Source of the DNA: Symsagittifera roscoffensis
Lineage: Eukaryota; Xenacoelomorpha; Acoela; Convolutidae
Reading direction: 5' to 3'
Length of the DNA: 64,000 nt
Assembly (NCBI RefSeq): GCF_963678635.1
Contig: NC_087066.1
Location: 1,508,201 to 1,572,200, forward strand
Made by a program: the position numbers and the translations under genes. Of the stretch, positions 1-10,800 are shown one piece after another. A model generated the notes under the pieces. That model made no database searches, had not been told where the DNA came from, and was given only the letters and a program-made list of their open reading frames with translations. Positions within the stretch are counted from its first letter, which is position 1, and each line of letters starts with the position of its first letter.

Positions 1-312
1 TATGTGTAAAATAAAAGAACAAACAAAAAGTTATTTCTTAATTCTGAAACAAAACTGGTCTGAACTATTCCGTTTTTCAGTTTGAATGACTTGAAATTTA
101 AAAATCAAGCAATGAGGTCACCTATGTTAAAAAAAAGAACAAACAAAAACCATTTTTCAGGTCTGAAACAAAACTGGTCTCAACTATTCCGTTTTTCAGT
201 TTGAATGACTCGTAAATTAAACATCAAGCATTCAGGTCAAGTGTGTTGAGTAATAGAGCAAACAAAATGTTATTTATTAGGTCTGAAACAAAACTGGTCT
301 GATAATTTCTGT
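1..312. repeat. 120-bp satellite, block A
   Basis: This is the end of a tandem array that begins before the window. The repeating core contains ctgaaacaaaactggtct, seen near 43, 163 and 282, which gives a period of about 120 bp. Each unit also carries a 'gttttTcagtttgaatgact' segment and a 'catcaagcaatgaggtcaa' segment. No gene is seen. Confidence 0.85.
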
Positions 313-1379
313 TTTTTGGGCTGGTGTACGAGATAGGACATTGAATGCAGTTGTTGTTTTTGTCTTGCAGTTTGCATTTGTCTTTTTAAAACGAAATTTA
401 TTGCTGTTTACTGGAAATTTTAGCGGAAAAACAGTGTTTCAAGTTTTTGGCTTTGAAGTGTTTTGTCATATTTTTGCAAGTAATTTTAAGATAAACCCGA
501 GCATTTTGATCTTCTTTATCAGCAATGGTTTATTCCCATCAACTCGTTTCATTCACGGTGTACAAAGGAACACTTATAAATAATGTTTTTTCAAAAGCAT
601 TTTGACTACCTCAAAAGAAGCTCCTGGGTGCCAAATCTGGTTTCCAATGAAATTTCTCATTGCTGACATTTTGCATTTCAAATCAAGCTTTCCAATTTTG
701 TGAATTTCAGTCAAACCAGCTGTCCATAACTTCAAAGTTAATGAAAATGCATCTAAAGTTCGAACTCTCAAAAATATTTTACCCAGCACAAGGAAATAAG
801 GACTACAAAGAAATGAAAGATAGGTTACAAATTTTAAGGCTTACACGCGCGCATCAATTTCTTGAAGCTTTTGTTGCACCCAAGTTAGATGTCAATCCAA
901 TTCGAAAACATATACTATTAGGCTTGTCTGAAAAAATGGCTAGTTTTTATTACACAAGGACATGAATGATTTTGAATTTTTCTGTCCGGTTCTGAATATA
1001 ATAATTCGAAATCATTCATACCATTGTGTAACAGAAACTGCTAACGTTTCAAAAATTTTAGAAATTAAAACGCAAAAAATTAAAAAAACTGGTAACGCTT
1101 TTCTCCACGAAAACTAATCCCCCAATTTAGTGATCGGGACAACATACAGAGTTGCGATGCTTGAAAGTTATAAAAGGCTTAGAAAAATTGTAGGTCCTTC
1201 TAGGACGCTACTTTGTTTTTTCTAGGAAACTACGTTGAATGAGTTATTCTCCAGCAAAAGCTAACAAAGTTGTTTCAAATTTGAAAAATTCATTGAATTG
1301 AGATTATGGAACTGTGTCATAATTTCACGGCGGCCTTGAAATTATGATACAATTCCTTAATCCTAATTCGAACAATTTT
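313..1379. repeat. ~1.07-kb interspersed unit, copy 1
   Basis: This segment recurs almost unchanged about 2070 bp downstream (2370-3465) and truncated at 3871-4265. The short open frames in it are not conserved as proteins between copies (indels shift the frame), so I do not call genes. It ends in a hairpin at about 1297-1370: two arms of about 32 bp around 'acggcggcc'. Together with the satellite it forms a ~2.07-kb higher-order repeat. Confidence 0.8.
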
Positions 1380-2369
1380 GTTCTGAACTGGCCCGTTTTT
1401 TCAGTTTGAATGCCTTAAAACTTAAACATCAAGCAATGAGGTCAACTATGTGTAGAATAAGAGAACGATCGAAAAATTATTTTTTAGGTCTGAAACAAAA
1501 CTGGTTTGAGTCATTCCGTTTTTCAGTTTGAATGACTCCAAACTGAAACATAAAGCAATGAGATCAAGTGTGTAGAATAGCAGAACAAACAAATGTTATT
1601 TTTTTGATCTGAAACAAAACTGGTCTGAACTATTTTATTTTTCAGTTTGAACGACTTGAAACTTAAATATCAAGCTTAGAGGTCAACTATGTGTAGAATA
1701 GTAGAACAAACAAAAAATTATTTTTTAATTCTGAAACAAAACTGGTCTGAACTATTTCGTTTTTCAGTTTGAATGGCTTGAAACTTAAACATCAAGCAAT
1801 GAGGTCAACTAGGTATAGAATAGCAGAACAAACAAAACATTATGTTTTGGGTCTGAAACAAAACTGGTCTGAATTATTCTGTTTTTCAGTTTGAAAGACT
1901 TAAAACTTAAACATCAAGCAATTAGGTTAACTATGTGTAGAATAGTAGAATGAACAAAAAGTTGTTTTTTAATTCTGAAACAAAACTGGTCTGAACTATT
2001 CCGTTTTTCAGTTTGAATGACTTGAAACTTAAACATCAAGCAATGAGGTCAACTATGTGTAGAATAGTAGAACAAACAAAAAATATTTTTTAAATCTGAA
2101 ACCAAACTGGTTTTAACGATTCCGTTTTTCATTATAAATGCCTGAAAACTTAAACTTCAAGCAATGAAGTCAACTATGTGTAAAATAAAAGAACAAACAA
2201 AAAGTTATTTTTTAGGTCTGAAACCAAAACTGGTCTGAACTATTCCGTTTTTCGGTTTGAATGACTCGTAACTTAAACATCAAGCAATCAGGTCACGGGT
2301 GTAGAGTAGCAGAACAAACAAAATGTTATTTTTAGGTCTGAAACAAAACTGGTCTGAGCATTTCTGTTT
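1380..2369. repeat. 120-bp satellite, block B
   Basis: About eight head-to-tail copies of the same ~120-bp unit as block A lie here. The core motif recurs near 1490, 1610, 1731, 1852, 1977, 2096, 2219 and 2337. Copies differ by scattered substitutions and small indels. Confidence 0.88.
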
Positions 2370-3465
2370 TTCTGGCTGGAAAACCTATTTAAAAATTACG
2401 AGATAGGACATTGAATGCAGTTGTTGTTTTTGTCTTGCAGTTTGCATTTTCCTTTTTAAAACGAATTCAATTGCTGTTTACTGGAAAGGGTTTCCAAAAT
2501 TTTAGCGGAAAAACAGTGTTTCAAATTTTTGATTTTGAAGTGCTTTGTCATAGTTTTGAAAGCCTTTGTAAGATAAGCCCGAGCACTTTGATCTTCTTCA
2601 TCAGCAATGGTTTATTCCCATCAATTCTACCCATTCACGGTGTACAAAGGAACACTTATGTATGCTGTTTTTTCAAACGCACTTTGACTACCTCAAAAGA
2701 AGCTCCTGGTTGCCAAATCTGGTTTCTTATGAAATTTCTTATTGCTGACATTTGCATTTCAAATCAAGCTTTCAAAAGTTGACAAGCTCAAATTTTGTGA
2801 CATTCAGTCAAACGAGCTGTCCATATTTTCAAAGTTAAAGAAAATGCATCTAAAGCTCTCAAAAATATTTTACCCAGCACAAGGAAATAAGGACTACAAA
2901 GAAATAAAAGATAGGTTACAAATTTTAAGGCTTACACGCGCGCATCAAATTCATGAAGCTTTTGTTGCACCCAAGTTAGATGTCAATCCAATTCGAAAAC
3001 ATTTACTATAATGCTTGTCTGAAAAAATGGCTAGTTTTTATTACACAAAGACATGACTGATTTCGAATTTTTCTGTCCGGTTCTGAATATAATAATTCGA
3101 AATCATTCATACCATTGTGTAACAGAAACTGCTAACGTTTCAAAAATTTTAGAAATTAAAAAACAAAAAATTTAAAAAACTGGTAACGTTTTTCTCCACG
3201 AAAACTAATCCCCCCCAATTTAGTGATCGGGACAACATACAGAGTTGCTATGCTTGAAAGTTATAGGAAGCTTAGAAAAATTGTAGGTCCTTCAAGGACG
3301 CTACTTTGTTTTTTTTTTCTAGGAAACTACGTTGAATGAATTATACTCCAACAAAAACTAACAAAGGTTGTTTCAAATTTGAAAAATTTTTCGAATTGAG
3401 ATTATGGAATTGTATCATAATTTCACGGCAGCCTTTATATAATGATACAATTCCATAATCCTAAT
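2370..3465. repeat. ~1.07-kb interspersed unit, copy 2
   Basis: This is a second copy of the segment at 313-1379, in the same orientation and ending in the same hairpin (arms around 'acggcagcc' near 3430). It carries a few small insertions relative to copy 1, including one near 2490. Confidence 0.8.
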
Positions 3466-3870
3466 TCGAACAATTTTGTTCTGAACTGGTCCGCTTTTCA
3501 GTTTGAATGCCTTAAAACTTAAACATCAAGCAATGAGGTCAACTATGTGAAGAATAAGAGAACGAATAAAAAGTTATTTCTTAGGTCTGAAACAAAACTG
3601 GTCTGAATAATTCTGTTTTTCACTTTGAATGACTTGAAACTTAAGCATCAAGCAATGAGGTCAACTGTGTAGAATAGCAGAAAAAAAAGTTATTTTTTTA
3701 AGTCTTAAACAAAACTGATCTGAATTTTTCCGTTTTTCAGGTTGAATGACTCGTAACTTAAACATCAAGCAATCAGGTCACGTGTGTAGAGTAGCAGAAC
3801 AAACAAAATGTTATTTTTTAGGTCTGAAACAAAACTGGTCTGAACATTTCTGTTTTTCTGTCTGGAAAAC
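3466..3870. repeat. 120-bp satellite, block C
   Basis: About three further copies of the 120-bp unit, with the core motif near 3588, 3706 and 3826. Confidence 0.82.
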
Positions 3871-4590
3871 CCATTTAAAAATTACGAGATAGGATATTCA
3901 ATGCATTTGTTGTTTTTGTCTTGCAGTTTGCATTTTCCTTTTTAAAACGAATTTAATTGCTGTTTACTGGAAAGGGTTACCGAAATTTTAGCGAAAAAAA
4001 AAATTTCAAAATTTTGATTTTGAAGTAGCTTTGTCATATTTTTTGAAAACATTTTTAAGATAAACCCAAGCATATCGATCTTCTTTATCAGCAATGGTTT
4101 ATTCCCATCAACTCGTCCCATTTACGGTGTACAAATGCCCAGCACAAGGAAATAAGGACTACCAAGAAAAAAAAGATCGGTTAGAACTTTTAAGGTTTTA
4201 TACATCAAATTCTTGAAGCTTTTGTTGCACCCAAGTTAGAGTTTATTACACAATGACATGAATCATTTCGAACTATTTTCATTTAGAACACGACAGAAAA
4301 ATGTCGAAACAATCTGACTGCCGCGGCCTTGAAATTATGATACAATTCCATAATCTTAATTCGAACAATTTTTCAAAAATTCAAATTTGAAACACCCTTT
4401 GTTAGCTTTTGTTCGAGTATAATTCTTCAAAGCAGTGTCCTAGAAAAACAGAGTAGCGTCCTAGAAGGACCTACAATTTTTCCAAGCTTTTTATAACATT
4501 CAAGCATTGCAATTCTGTATGTTGTTCCGATCACTAAATTGGGATGATTAGTTTTTGTGAAGAAAAACGTTACCAGTTTTGTTTATATTT
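3871..4590. repeat. ~1.07-kb unit, copy 3, truncated, plus inverted arm
   Basis: The unit starts again at about 3883 but is broken at about 4265, with its middle missing. From about 4320 to 4590 the sequence is the reverse complement of 1100-1370. It therefore supplies the opposite, longer arm of the palindrome that copies 1 and 2 contain only in part. Confidence 0.7.
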
Positions 4591-4994
4591 CTACAGTGTA
4601 AACAAAATCAAGAAGCACAATTAAACGACAAATGGTGTCGAAATATTTATCATATCAATACCCTTTAATCGCTGTTCGATCCTCATTTAAAACATGGAAA
4701 ATATTTTTGGTGTCTAGAAAAAAAGAACATTTGTTGTTCAATTGTTCAATGTTTTATTTGATACCAAGTTTAAATTCTATCAATCGACTAATTATTGCAA
4801 TAAAAAAAGATGAAAGATGGTATCTATAAAAATTTGAACATAATTAAAGATAGAACACCAAAATCTTAGTTTCTTTCAGAACAACAATTATGATAAGATA
4901 TTTCCGGTTTTCGATAGCATAAAATTCGGTTACATGAGAAAAAATCCCTCAACTTAAGATCCCAAACGAGAGGATCCCAGTCGATACCCTACCA
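4591..4994. other. AT-rich intergenic DNA
   Basis: No gene, tandem repeat or recognisable element is seen in this stretch. Confidence 0.5.
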
Positions 4995-5345
4995 TTACAA
5001 AAGATACCTCGTTCTAAAATCGCCCACGAGATAAGATATCATAAAATAACAAAGAACCAATGAATTGAATAAAGGCGAATCGAAGAAGGTACCATCTACA
5101 AGACAGATTTTGTTGTACAATTTAATTGCTTTGCAGTTCTCAAAATCGCCAAAAATCAATATGCGTTCCGTATCGTATTTTCCGCTACTGAAAAGACAAA
5201 ATTGCTTAAAACGATCCGATATTTTGAAATGACGCTCATTTCTGGCAATAAGGGGCAGGGATGCAGTTTGTTTACTTATGTTTAGAGCTCGCGTTATCGC
5301 CGACCGGGAGGGCAAAGACAGTTGGGTTGCCTTGTCGACCTGCAC
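4995..5345 (-). pseudogene. MULE/FLYWCH-type transposase fragment
   Basis: An open frame of 116 codons. Residues about 12-50 ('LPSRSAITRALN', 'LPLIARN') and the segment 'ILIFGDFENCKAIKLYNK' followed by 'CLVDGTFFDSP' resemble the part of animal MULE-type transposase-like proteins (often with FLYWCH fingers) that leads into the first catalytic Asp of 'DGTF'. Everything downstream of that Asp, including the other catalytic residues, is missing, so this is a remnant. Resemblance is from memory of the family. No terminal repeats were found around it. Confidence 0.5.
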
Positions 5346-6096
5346 TAATTTCTAACTAGCTGCGATGATCTGGCTGACTTCAATTATGTATTTAAAGACA
5401 GTAAATCCATTTTCTAGAAGTTGCTGGTGTAAAAATTATTGAAAAATTTTTTAAGATCTACTTTGCAAAGTCGTAAGGCATTCTCTTCGAGAGCGTCAGA
5501 TCGTGTTATCGACCCCCTGCCATGGCAATGATAGTGTGTGAGGACGAGCTCTTATTTGACCTCTAGTCTCAGGTCTACCAGAGCCTGACCGATAGCGGCT
5601 GCAATAGTGGTACCACATGAAAGTTGTAGACACAAAAAACGGCCTGAGTAAAATAAAATAGCTTCGCTTAACAAAGTCTGGAAAGTGGAGATATAAGAGA
5701 AATCTAACTATGTTTAGACAGGCTGAGAATAATCTATCATAGATCCTCTCTCTGCATACTGCAAAACCAAAATTGTTATTTAAGAAAAATTTAATTAACA
5801 AATAAGTATAGCACATTAAAACGAATTTCACAATCAAATTGCAAAAATAACTGCCTCTTCATTCAGCTGCCGATATTAACAAAATTCTCAAAAATTCAGT
5901 ACACAAAACACCCATCAATCCAATTTAACCATTTCCGTTAACTTAAATTAGCTAAGGTACAAACAAAGACAATAAATAACATGAGAGCTCAAAAACTTGT
6001 ATCGTATTAAATCCGCTGATTTGAACTAAGCATTTTTCCAGGTAAAATTAAAGAAAATCCTCGTATCTGGAATATGCAATTTAACAATCACTATAA
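5346..6096. other. Intergenic DNA downstream of LIG1
   Basis: I see no coding exon or clear repeat here. Short open frames on the minus strand have no recognisable domain. Confidence 0.5.
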
Positions 6097-6102
6097 TTTA
6101 TT
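6097..6102 (-). terminator. Poly(A) signal of LIG1
   Basis: AATAAA on the minus strand, about 85 nt beyond the LIG1 stop codon, in a suitable place to end that transcript. No long A-tract follows, which argues weakly against a recently retrocopied mRNA. Confidence 0.6.
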
Positions 6103-6186
6103 CAGCTCAGTTCAGTTCAGTTTGATATCGCTCAGCATGACACGACAAAGAAAAAACAAGTCCATATGGTGTGGTGCTTGGTACTC

Positions 6187-9096
6187 TCAGTAGAAATCGT
6201 CGTCCATGTCGTTGCCGCCCGTTGTTTTGCTCTTGTTGGCATTCTTGATCTGGTCCTGGCTGTTGTACATTTTGGCCACTTGGTCTGCCCCGGTTGCCTG
6301 CTCCGGACTCTTGTCATCCCGACATCGGATGAACCTGGGAAAGCGGAGAGAGATTCCCTTTCCCGGCTCCACGAGGCCCATCGCGGCTCTGTGAATTGGA
6401 GACAGGGACAAGTCTGCTGCCTTCACCTCCCATACCTGAGTGGGTTCGAACCAGGCATCCGGTTCCAGACCAGAGTCATAGGAGTAGTACGTGGGGGGAG
6501 TGTCGAGTTGACTGTCTGCAAACTGCGTGTTCAGAGTCACCAGCTGCAGTTCCGAGAAACCAGTGCCGATCTTGCAGATGGACTGGTACTCCTCTGAATC
6601 TTCGTCATAACAAGCCAGCAGAAATCCCCCAAACACTCCACTTCTCTTGCCCTTTCCCCTGTAGCCTCCTATCACTACCAGGTCCAGGGTGTCTCCGATT
6701 CCCTCCAGATAATCCTTCTTGAGCTTGAGCCAGTTGTGAGATCTGCGTGCGATCTCGTAACTGGCGTAGCTGTCCAGTGTTTTGATCATGAGTCCCTCGC
6801 AGTTGCCTTTTATGGACTCATCCAAGAACACTGCTATCTCGTCTGTGTCATTCGTGTCGGAGTGAGTGGCGAAGGCCAACTTGCCCTCTATCTCATTCAA
6901 ACTGTCTTTCATCGCCTGTCTTCTCTCTCGCAGACTCTTCGGAACCAGACTGCTCCCATTCAGATACAACATGTCAAACGCATAGATGCACACTTGTACA
7001 CGGATGTTTTCCTCCAGCACATCCTTGCGTTTCCTCGTGGTCAGCACCTGGAACGGCAGAATCGCCTTCTTGTCCGCGTCCCATGCCACTATCTCGGAGT
7101 CTATGATGCAGCTCTCCACTCCCTCCTTCACCATGTCCTCTGCTATCTTCACCACATCCGGGTACTTTGTAGAGTTGTCTTCCTGGTTGCGGCTGAATAT
7201 CTTCACTTTCTTGTCGAATATGTGGATCTGGGCCCTCTCTCCGTCGTACTTGTACTCGCTCGTGAATGCCCCCTTAGAGTCCAGTCTGCTCAGGATGTCC
7301 TGCACTCCTTTGGCCGGATGTGCCAACATTGGCTTCAGAGGAATACCAGGAGTCAGTTTGCAATGATCGCCCAGTGCATCAATGCCATGTTCGAGAACTG
7401 CTTTGATGATATTCTCCATATTGGGATGCTCGCAGTAAGTGCTTTTAACCAAATACACTATGTGTTCGCTGCGTTTCTTGTAGTCACTCAGCTCACCCAG
7501 TGGCTTGTCATTGCTTCTGTCGCTCTCCATGGCTGCGAAGGCCTGTCCCAGTGACGTCAGCACAGTCTGTTCTGCCAGTCCAATGCGCAACTTACCCGCC
7601 AGCGTCCTCAAGATATATCTGGCCTCGCACTCGTGACATGCCACCAGCAGAGAGCGAATCTTCTCTATTTTCTTGCTCATCACGGAGTTGCCACTCATCT
7701 CCGAGATGCTCTTCAGCCTATCGAACACTGTCTTTACAGTCAGTCTAGCCGGCACAAATAACATCTTCTGAGACGTGCGACTCTGTTCCGCCACTATGCC
7801 CAGATCCCCCACAGAGTGCATGTCCTCCTTGATCTTGTCCACATTTCTGCCAGTGGCCTGTGCCAGTGCCTTCATCAGCAGAGTCTCCCCTATTCCCAGT
7901 TCCTGTCCCTCGTACGCAGGTCCTAACTTGTTCAGACTCAAGTACACGCAACTTAGCACGTCCTTTGGAGACAGTCGAATGGCACTGCGTAATAAGTTCG
8001 TGAGGGTGAGAGTGATTCTCAGACGACTTGGTTCCTCCTCGATCAGTTTGAACGCTTTCGCCACTGCCAAGTAGGGGATCTGCTCCCCCTCTCGCCAACA
8101 TGCACTGCCCACTGGTCGGTAGCTCTCTTGATTCGCGCAGAATTCGGAGGAGGAAGCGATTACTTCATGCACTTTCTTCTTTTCTGAATTGAAACCACTG
8201 ACAATTTTCTTCTCGGCTGTGGACGATGCAATATCACGCGGAATCTCCACTTTGTCCAGTGGCGGCTCAGTGCTCGATGTCTCTTTCTTGTCTGTTTTAG
8301 GAGTTGAAATTGAAGCGGCAGATGAGCTCCCAACTGTTTTCTGCTTTTTTGAACTCTTTTCAGTGTTCGACTTGGTGGCTGTTTTCTTCAGTGCAGAAGG
8401 CGCTTTCTTGTTACTCTTGGGTGTCTTTGTCGTCACGCCCTTTGTCTCTGAGCGGAACACTTTCTTCGGCGGAGATCTATCCTCGTCCTCATTATCCTCT
8501 TTCTTTTCCTTCTCCGTTTCTCTGTCTATCATCTCCACAGAGCGGGAGGAGTTCTCATCCTCTACAGCTGCAGTAGCAGCAGCATTAGTAGAAGCAGTGT
8601 TCCATGTCTCTCCTGACACTGACTGCTTTCCCTCTGGTTGTTCTGTTCTCTCTGGCGTCGAGTTCTCCTCGTCACTGTCCTCTTCTATCACCCTCTGTGA
8701 CTTCCTCTTCTTGCCCACTTTGCAGATAGGGGATGTCGTCCCTTCTTCTTCTTCTTCTTCTTCTTCTTTTCCTTCCATCTCTCCTTCTGTTGCCACTACT
8801 CTTGTTTTTGCTGTTTTTGATTCTACTGGTTCCCTCTTTGTCAGTGTGAACTTGTCTGAAATATTCTTCTTGCCTGAAGGTGACTTTTTACTCTCCTCTG
8901 TCTCTAGCGTGTCTTTCTTTCTATTCGCACTGTTTGTGGTGTGATGATGCTTCAGCTGTTGTCTGTTCTGCTGGGACTGTGAGAGGGCCAATGTATTACC
9001 AGCTGTTGCTGCCATCATTCCTCCGGCTACCGGTGATGACTTGGATATTGTCTTGGCACTACAGAAAAAACTCTGGATCGATTTCTGGGCCATCAT
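6187..9096 (-). CDS. LIG1: DNA ligase 1 (ATP-dependent), uninterrupted coding region
   Basis: Encodes 969 residues, close to the roughly 920 of vertebrate LIG1. The enzyme seals Okazaki-fragment nicks and acts in excision repair in the nucleus. At the N-terminus QKSIQSFF (residues 4-11) is a PCNA-binding PIP box. Residues about 12-330 are low-complexity, with Lys-rich nuclear-localisation stretches and a Glu run. The DNA-binding domain follows, then the nucleotidyltransferase core. The adenylated Lys is K616 in EYKYDGERAQIH (codon 7249-7251). Downstream are IIDSEIVAWD, IYAFDMLYLNG, EGLMIKTL and WLKLKKDYLEG. The C-terminus has ISLRFPRFIRCRDDKSPEQA, typical of the OB-fold end. M1 and M2 are adjacent; either could start. 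The whole frame has no intron, unlike the other genes here. All catalytic motifs are intact, so it is probably functional. Confidence 0.98.
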   Translation of the reverse strand: MMAQKSIQSFFCSAKTISKSSPVAGGMMAATAGNTLALSQSQQNRQQLKHHHTTNSANRKKDTLETEESKKSPSGKKNISDKFTLTKREPVESKTAKTRVVATEGEMEGKEEEEEEEEGTTSPICKVGKKRKSQRVIEEDSDEENSTPERTEQPEGKQSVSGETWNTASTNAAATAAVEDENSSRSVEMIDRETEKEKKEDNEDEDRSPPKKVFRSETKGVTTKTPKSNKKAPSALKKTATKSNTEKSSKKQKTVGSSSAASISTPKTDKKETSSTEPPLDKVEIPRDIASSTAEKKIVSGFNSEKKKVHEVIASSSEFCANQESYRPVGSACWREGEQIPYLAVAKAFKLIEEEPSRLRITLTLTNLLRSAIRLSPKDVLSCVYLSLNKLGPAYEGQELGIGETLLMKALAQATGRNVDKIKEDMHSVGDLGIVAEQSRTSQKMLFVPARLTVKTVFDRLKSISEMSGNSVMSKKIEKIRSLLVACHECEARYILRTLAGKLRIGLAEQTVLTSLGQAFAAMESDRSNDKPLGELSDYKKRSEHIVYLVKSTYCEHPNMENIIKAVLEHGIDALGDHCKLTPGIPLKPMLAHPAKGVQDILSRLDSKGAFTSEYKYDGERAQIHIFDKKVKIFSRNQEDNSTKYPDVVKIAEDMVKEGVESCIIDSEIVAWDADKKAILPFQVLTTRKRKDVLEENIRVQVCIYAFDMLYLNGSSLVPKSLRERRQAMKDSLNEIEGKLAFATHSDTNDTDEIAVFLDESIKGNCEGLMIKTLDSYASYEIARRSHNWLKLKKDYLEGIGDTLDLVVIGGYRGKGKRSGVFGGFLLACYDEDSEEYQSICKIGTGFSELQLVTLNTQFADSQLDTPPTYYSYDSGLEPDAWFEPTQVWEVKAADLSLSPIHRAAMGLVEPGKGISLRFPRFIRCRDDKSPEQATGADQVAKMYNSQDQIKNANKSKTTGGNDMDDDFY

Positions 9097-9130
9097 TGAC
9101 TATCTGAGATAAAGTTCATGAATACATTTC
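9097..9130 (-). promoter_or_regulatory. 3' splice-site-like signal upstream of LIG1 start
   Basis: On the minus strand a T-rich stretch ends in 'tttatctcag' (AG at 9105-9104), seven bases before the first ATG. It could be the acceptor of a 5'-UTR intron or a trans-splice site. The motif is short, so this is suggestive only. Confidence 0.4.
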
Positions 9131-9949
9131 ACTTCCAAATAAATCAAAACTTTTTAAAATTAATTATATCAATTAATTAACTTTGATTAATTAATTTTCA
9201 TACAATTTTCTCACTATTCTGTAATATTTTCTTTACTGAGTTCAAAACTTCACCAAGAATGTTTACAATATTTACCATTCACAAGCATCGATGTTTTCAA
9301 TATAGCATTTTTCTATATCCCTTTTAAAACACAACCAGCGATTCACAAAAAGGAGCTCTAAAAATTCAAGATGAAACAGTGCACTTTCAGAGGAAAAATA
9401 CCAAGAACTAAGGAAACGAGCTTCGACAATTTAAACCTGAAAATGATTAACAGTTGAAGAAATGATTTATAAACTAAATCGGTGATATATTACAATAGGT
9501 GGCAATTTACAGATCTATTTGAGCAGTGCATACATTAAATTTGAGAACTGTAATGCGAAATATAGTAATTTCTTTTTCAATCAATTTTACATTTTTCTCA
9601 AAATTAAAACATCTTTTGCCCAAAAATTTAGCTTTGATATAATTTATAAATACTATTCGAAGTATAAGAAAGAACAATTTAGCTATTTAACTTGAATCTG
9701 CCACCTGTTGTAAAATATCATCACTAAATCTAAGATCTTTCAACATTTGTCTCCAATATACTTCACTTTTAGAAAAACAGGCTGAAAAAGACAATTGTCA
9801 GCTTCAAATTAGTGTTGAGAAACTTTCACAACATGGTACACAGAGGAGAAGCTGAACTTCGCACCACTTGCGATACAAAATTGAATGACTATAACAAAAT
9901 CAAACAAAAAAATCATATTTGGAGGCAAGCATCAAAACCTCTGAGAGTA
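9131..9949. other. Intergenic DNA upstream of LIG1
   Basis: AT-rich, with no gene or clear repeat seen. Any LIG1 promoter would lie here, but no core promoter motif can be assigned with confidence. Confidence 0.5.
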
Positions 9950-10800
9950 CTCTGGTAGCCCGCAACTACAGGGTTGGAAATTTCAAATTTTGAAAAAATT
10001 TAAGTTTTCTGAAATTTTTTCTTTGAAAAAATCACAAAAACGTCACTTCTCAAAAACTACAAGGACTTGAGCGGTCTTATTTCAAGGCAAAACTGAAAAC
10101 TTGTTGGAATACCTTGAGGGATAATCTAAGTTTTTGATATTTTTGCATAACTTCGTTCTTTGAACAACATAAAAAAAAAGACATAATAAAGGTCACATCT
10201 CGGAAACTAAGACCGTCGGAGCAGTCGCAATTTCCCGCAAGATTTGCAACTTTGGACTCCTGAGAGAACCCTCACAATACCCAACTTATAGGTTGGGAGT
10301 TTCAAATAGTTTGAACTTTTTAAAATCTTCAGTTTTTAAAGTTTTCTTTAAAAAAATTGAAAAAATCATAGAAGCGCCATATCTCGAAAACCAAAAGGAT
10401 TTGAGCAGTCATACTTGAACGCCAGATTTGAAACCTTTGAAAGCACCCTTATAGCACCCCACTGTTGAATTGAGAAATTCAATTTGGGCTGGTGTTCTCT
10501 AAATAAATAAGTTTTGAAAAAAAATCATAAAACAAGTCAGATCTCGAGAACTACAAGGTTTTGTGCAGTCATATTTGAAGGGAAGATTCGCAACCCTTGA
10601 GATTACTCTGACAGTACCCAATTGCAAGTTTCGGAATCACAAACCTTTTGTATCACTTTGTAATTTGGGCTTTCTGAAAAATTTTGAAAAAACCACATAA
10701 ATCGTCGTATCTCGTACACTAAAAGGATTTGGGTATTCATGATTGGAGGTTAATTTTGCAATCCATGAGGGAACCCTGACAAAATTCCACTATAAGGCTG
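9950..10800. repeat. Old ~165-bp tandem repeat
   Basis: Five diverged copies share a core like 'tctcgaaaactacaaggatttgagcagtcat' broken by substitutions, seen near 10055, 10205, 10385, 10548 and 10716, plus flanking 'gattcgcaacccttgag'-like and 'aaaaaatcacaaaa'-like segments. Spacing is about 150-180 bp. A single related copy lies at about 35210-35275, so the unit also exists dispersed. Confidence 0.65.

Noticed and set aside
313-3011. Repeated short open frames (for example 341-583, 2411-2782, 660-965, 2742-3011) as a gene family
   Set aside because: The two copies lose frame with each other through small indels and show no domain; they are shadows of the DNA repeat.
6166-9107. Plus-strand open frames opposite LIG1
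   Set aside because: They are antisense shadows of a strongly coding frame and have no recognisable domain.
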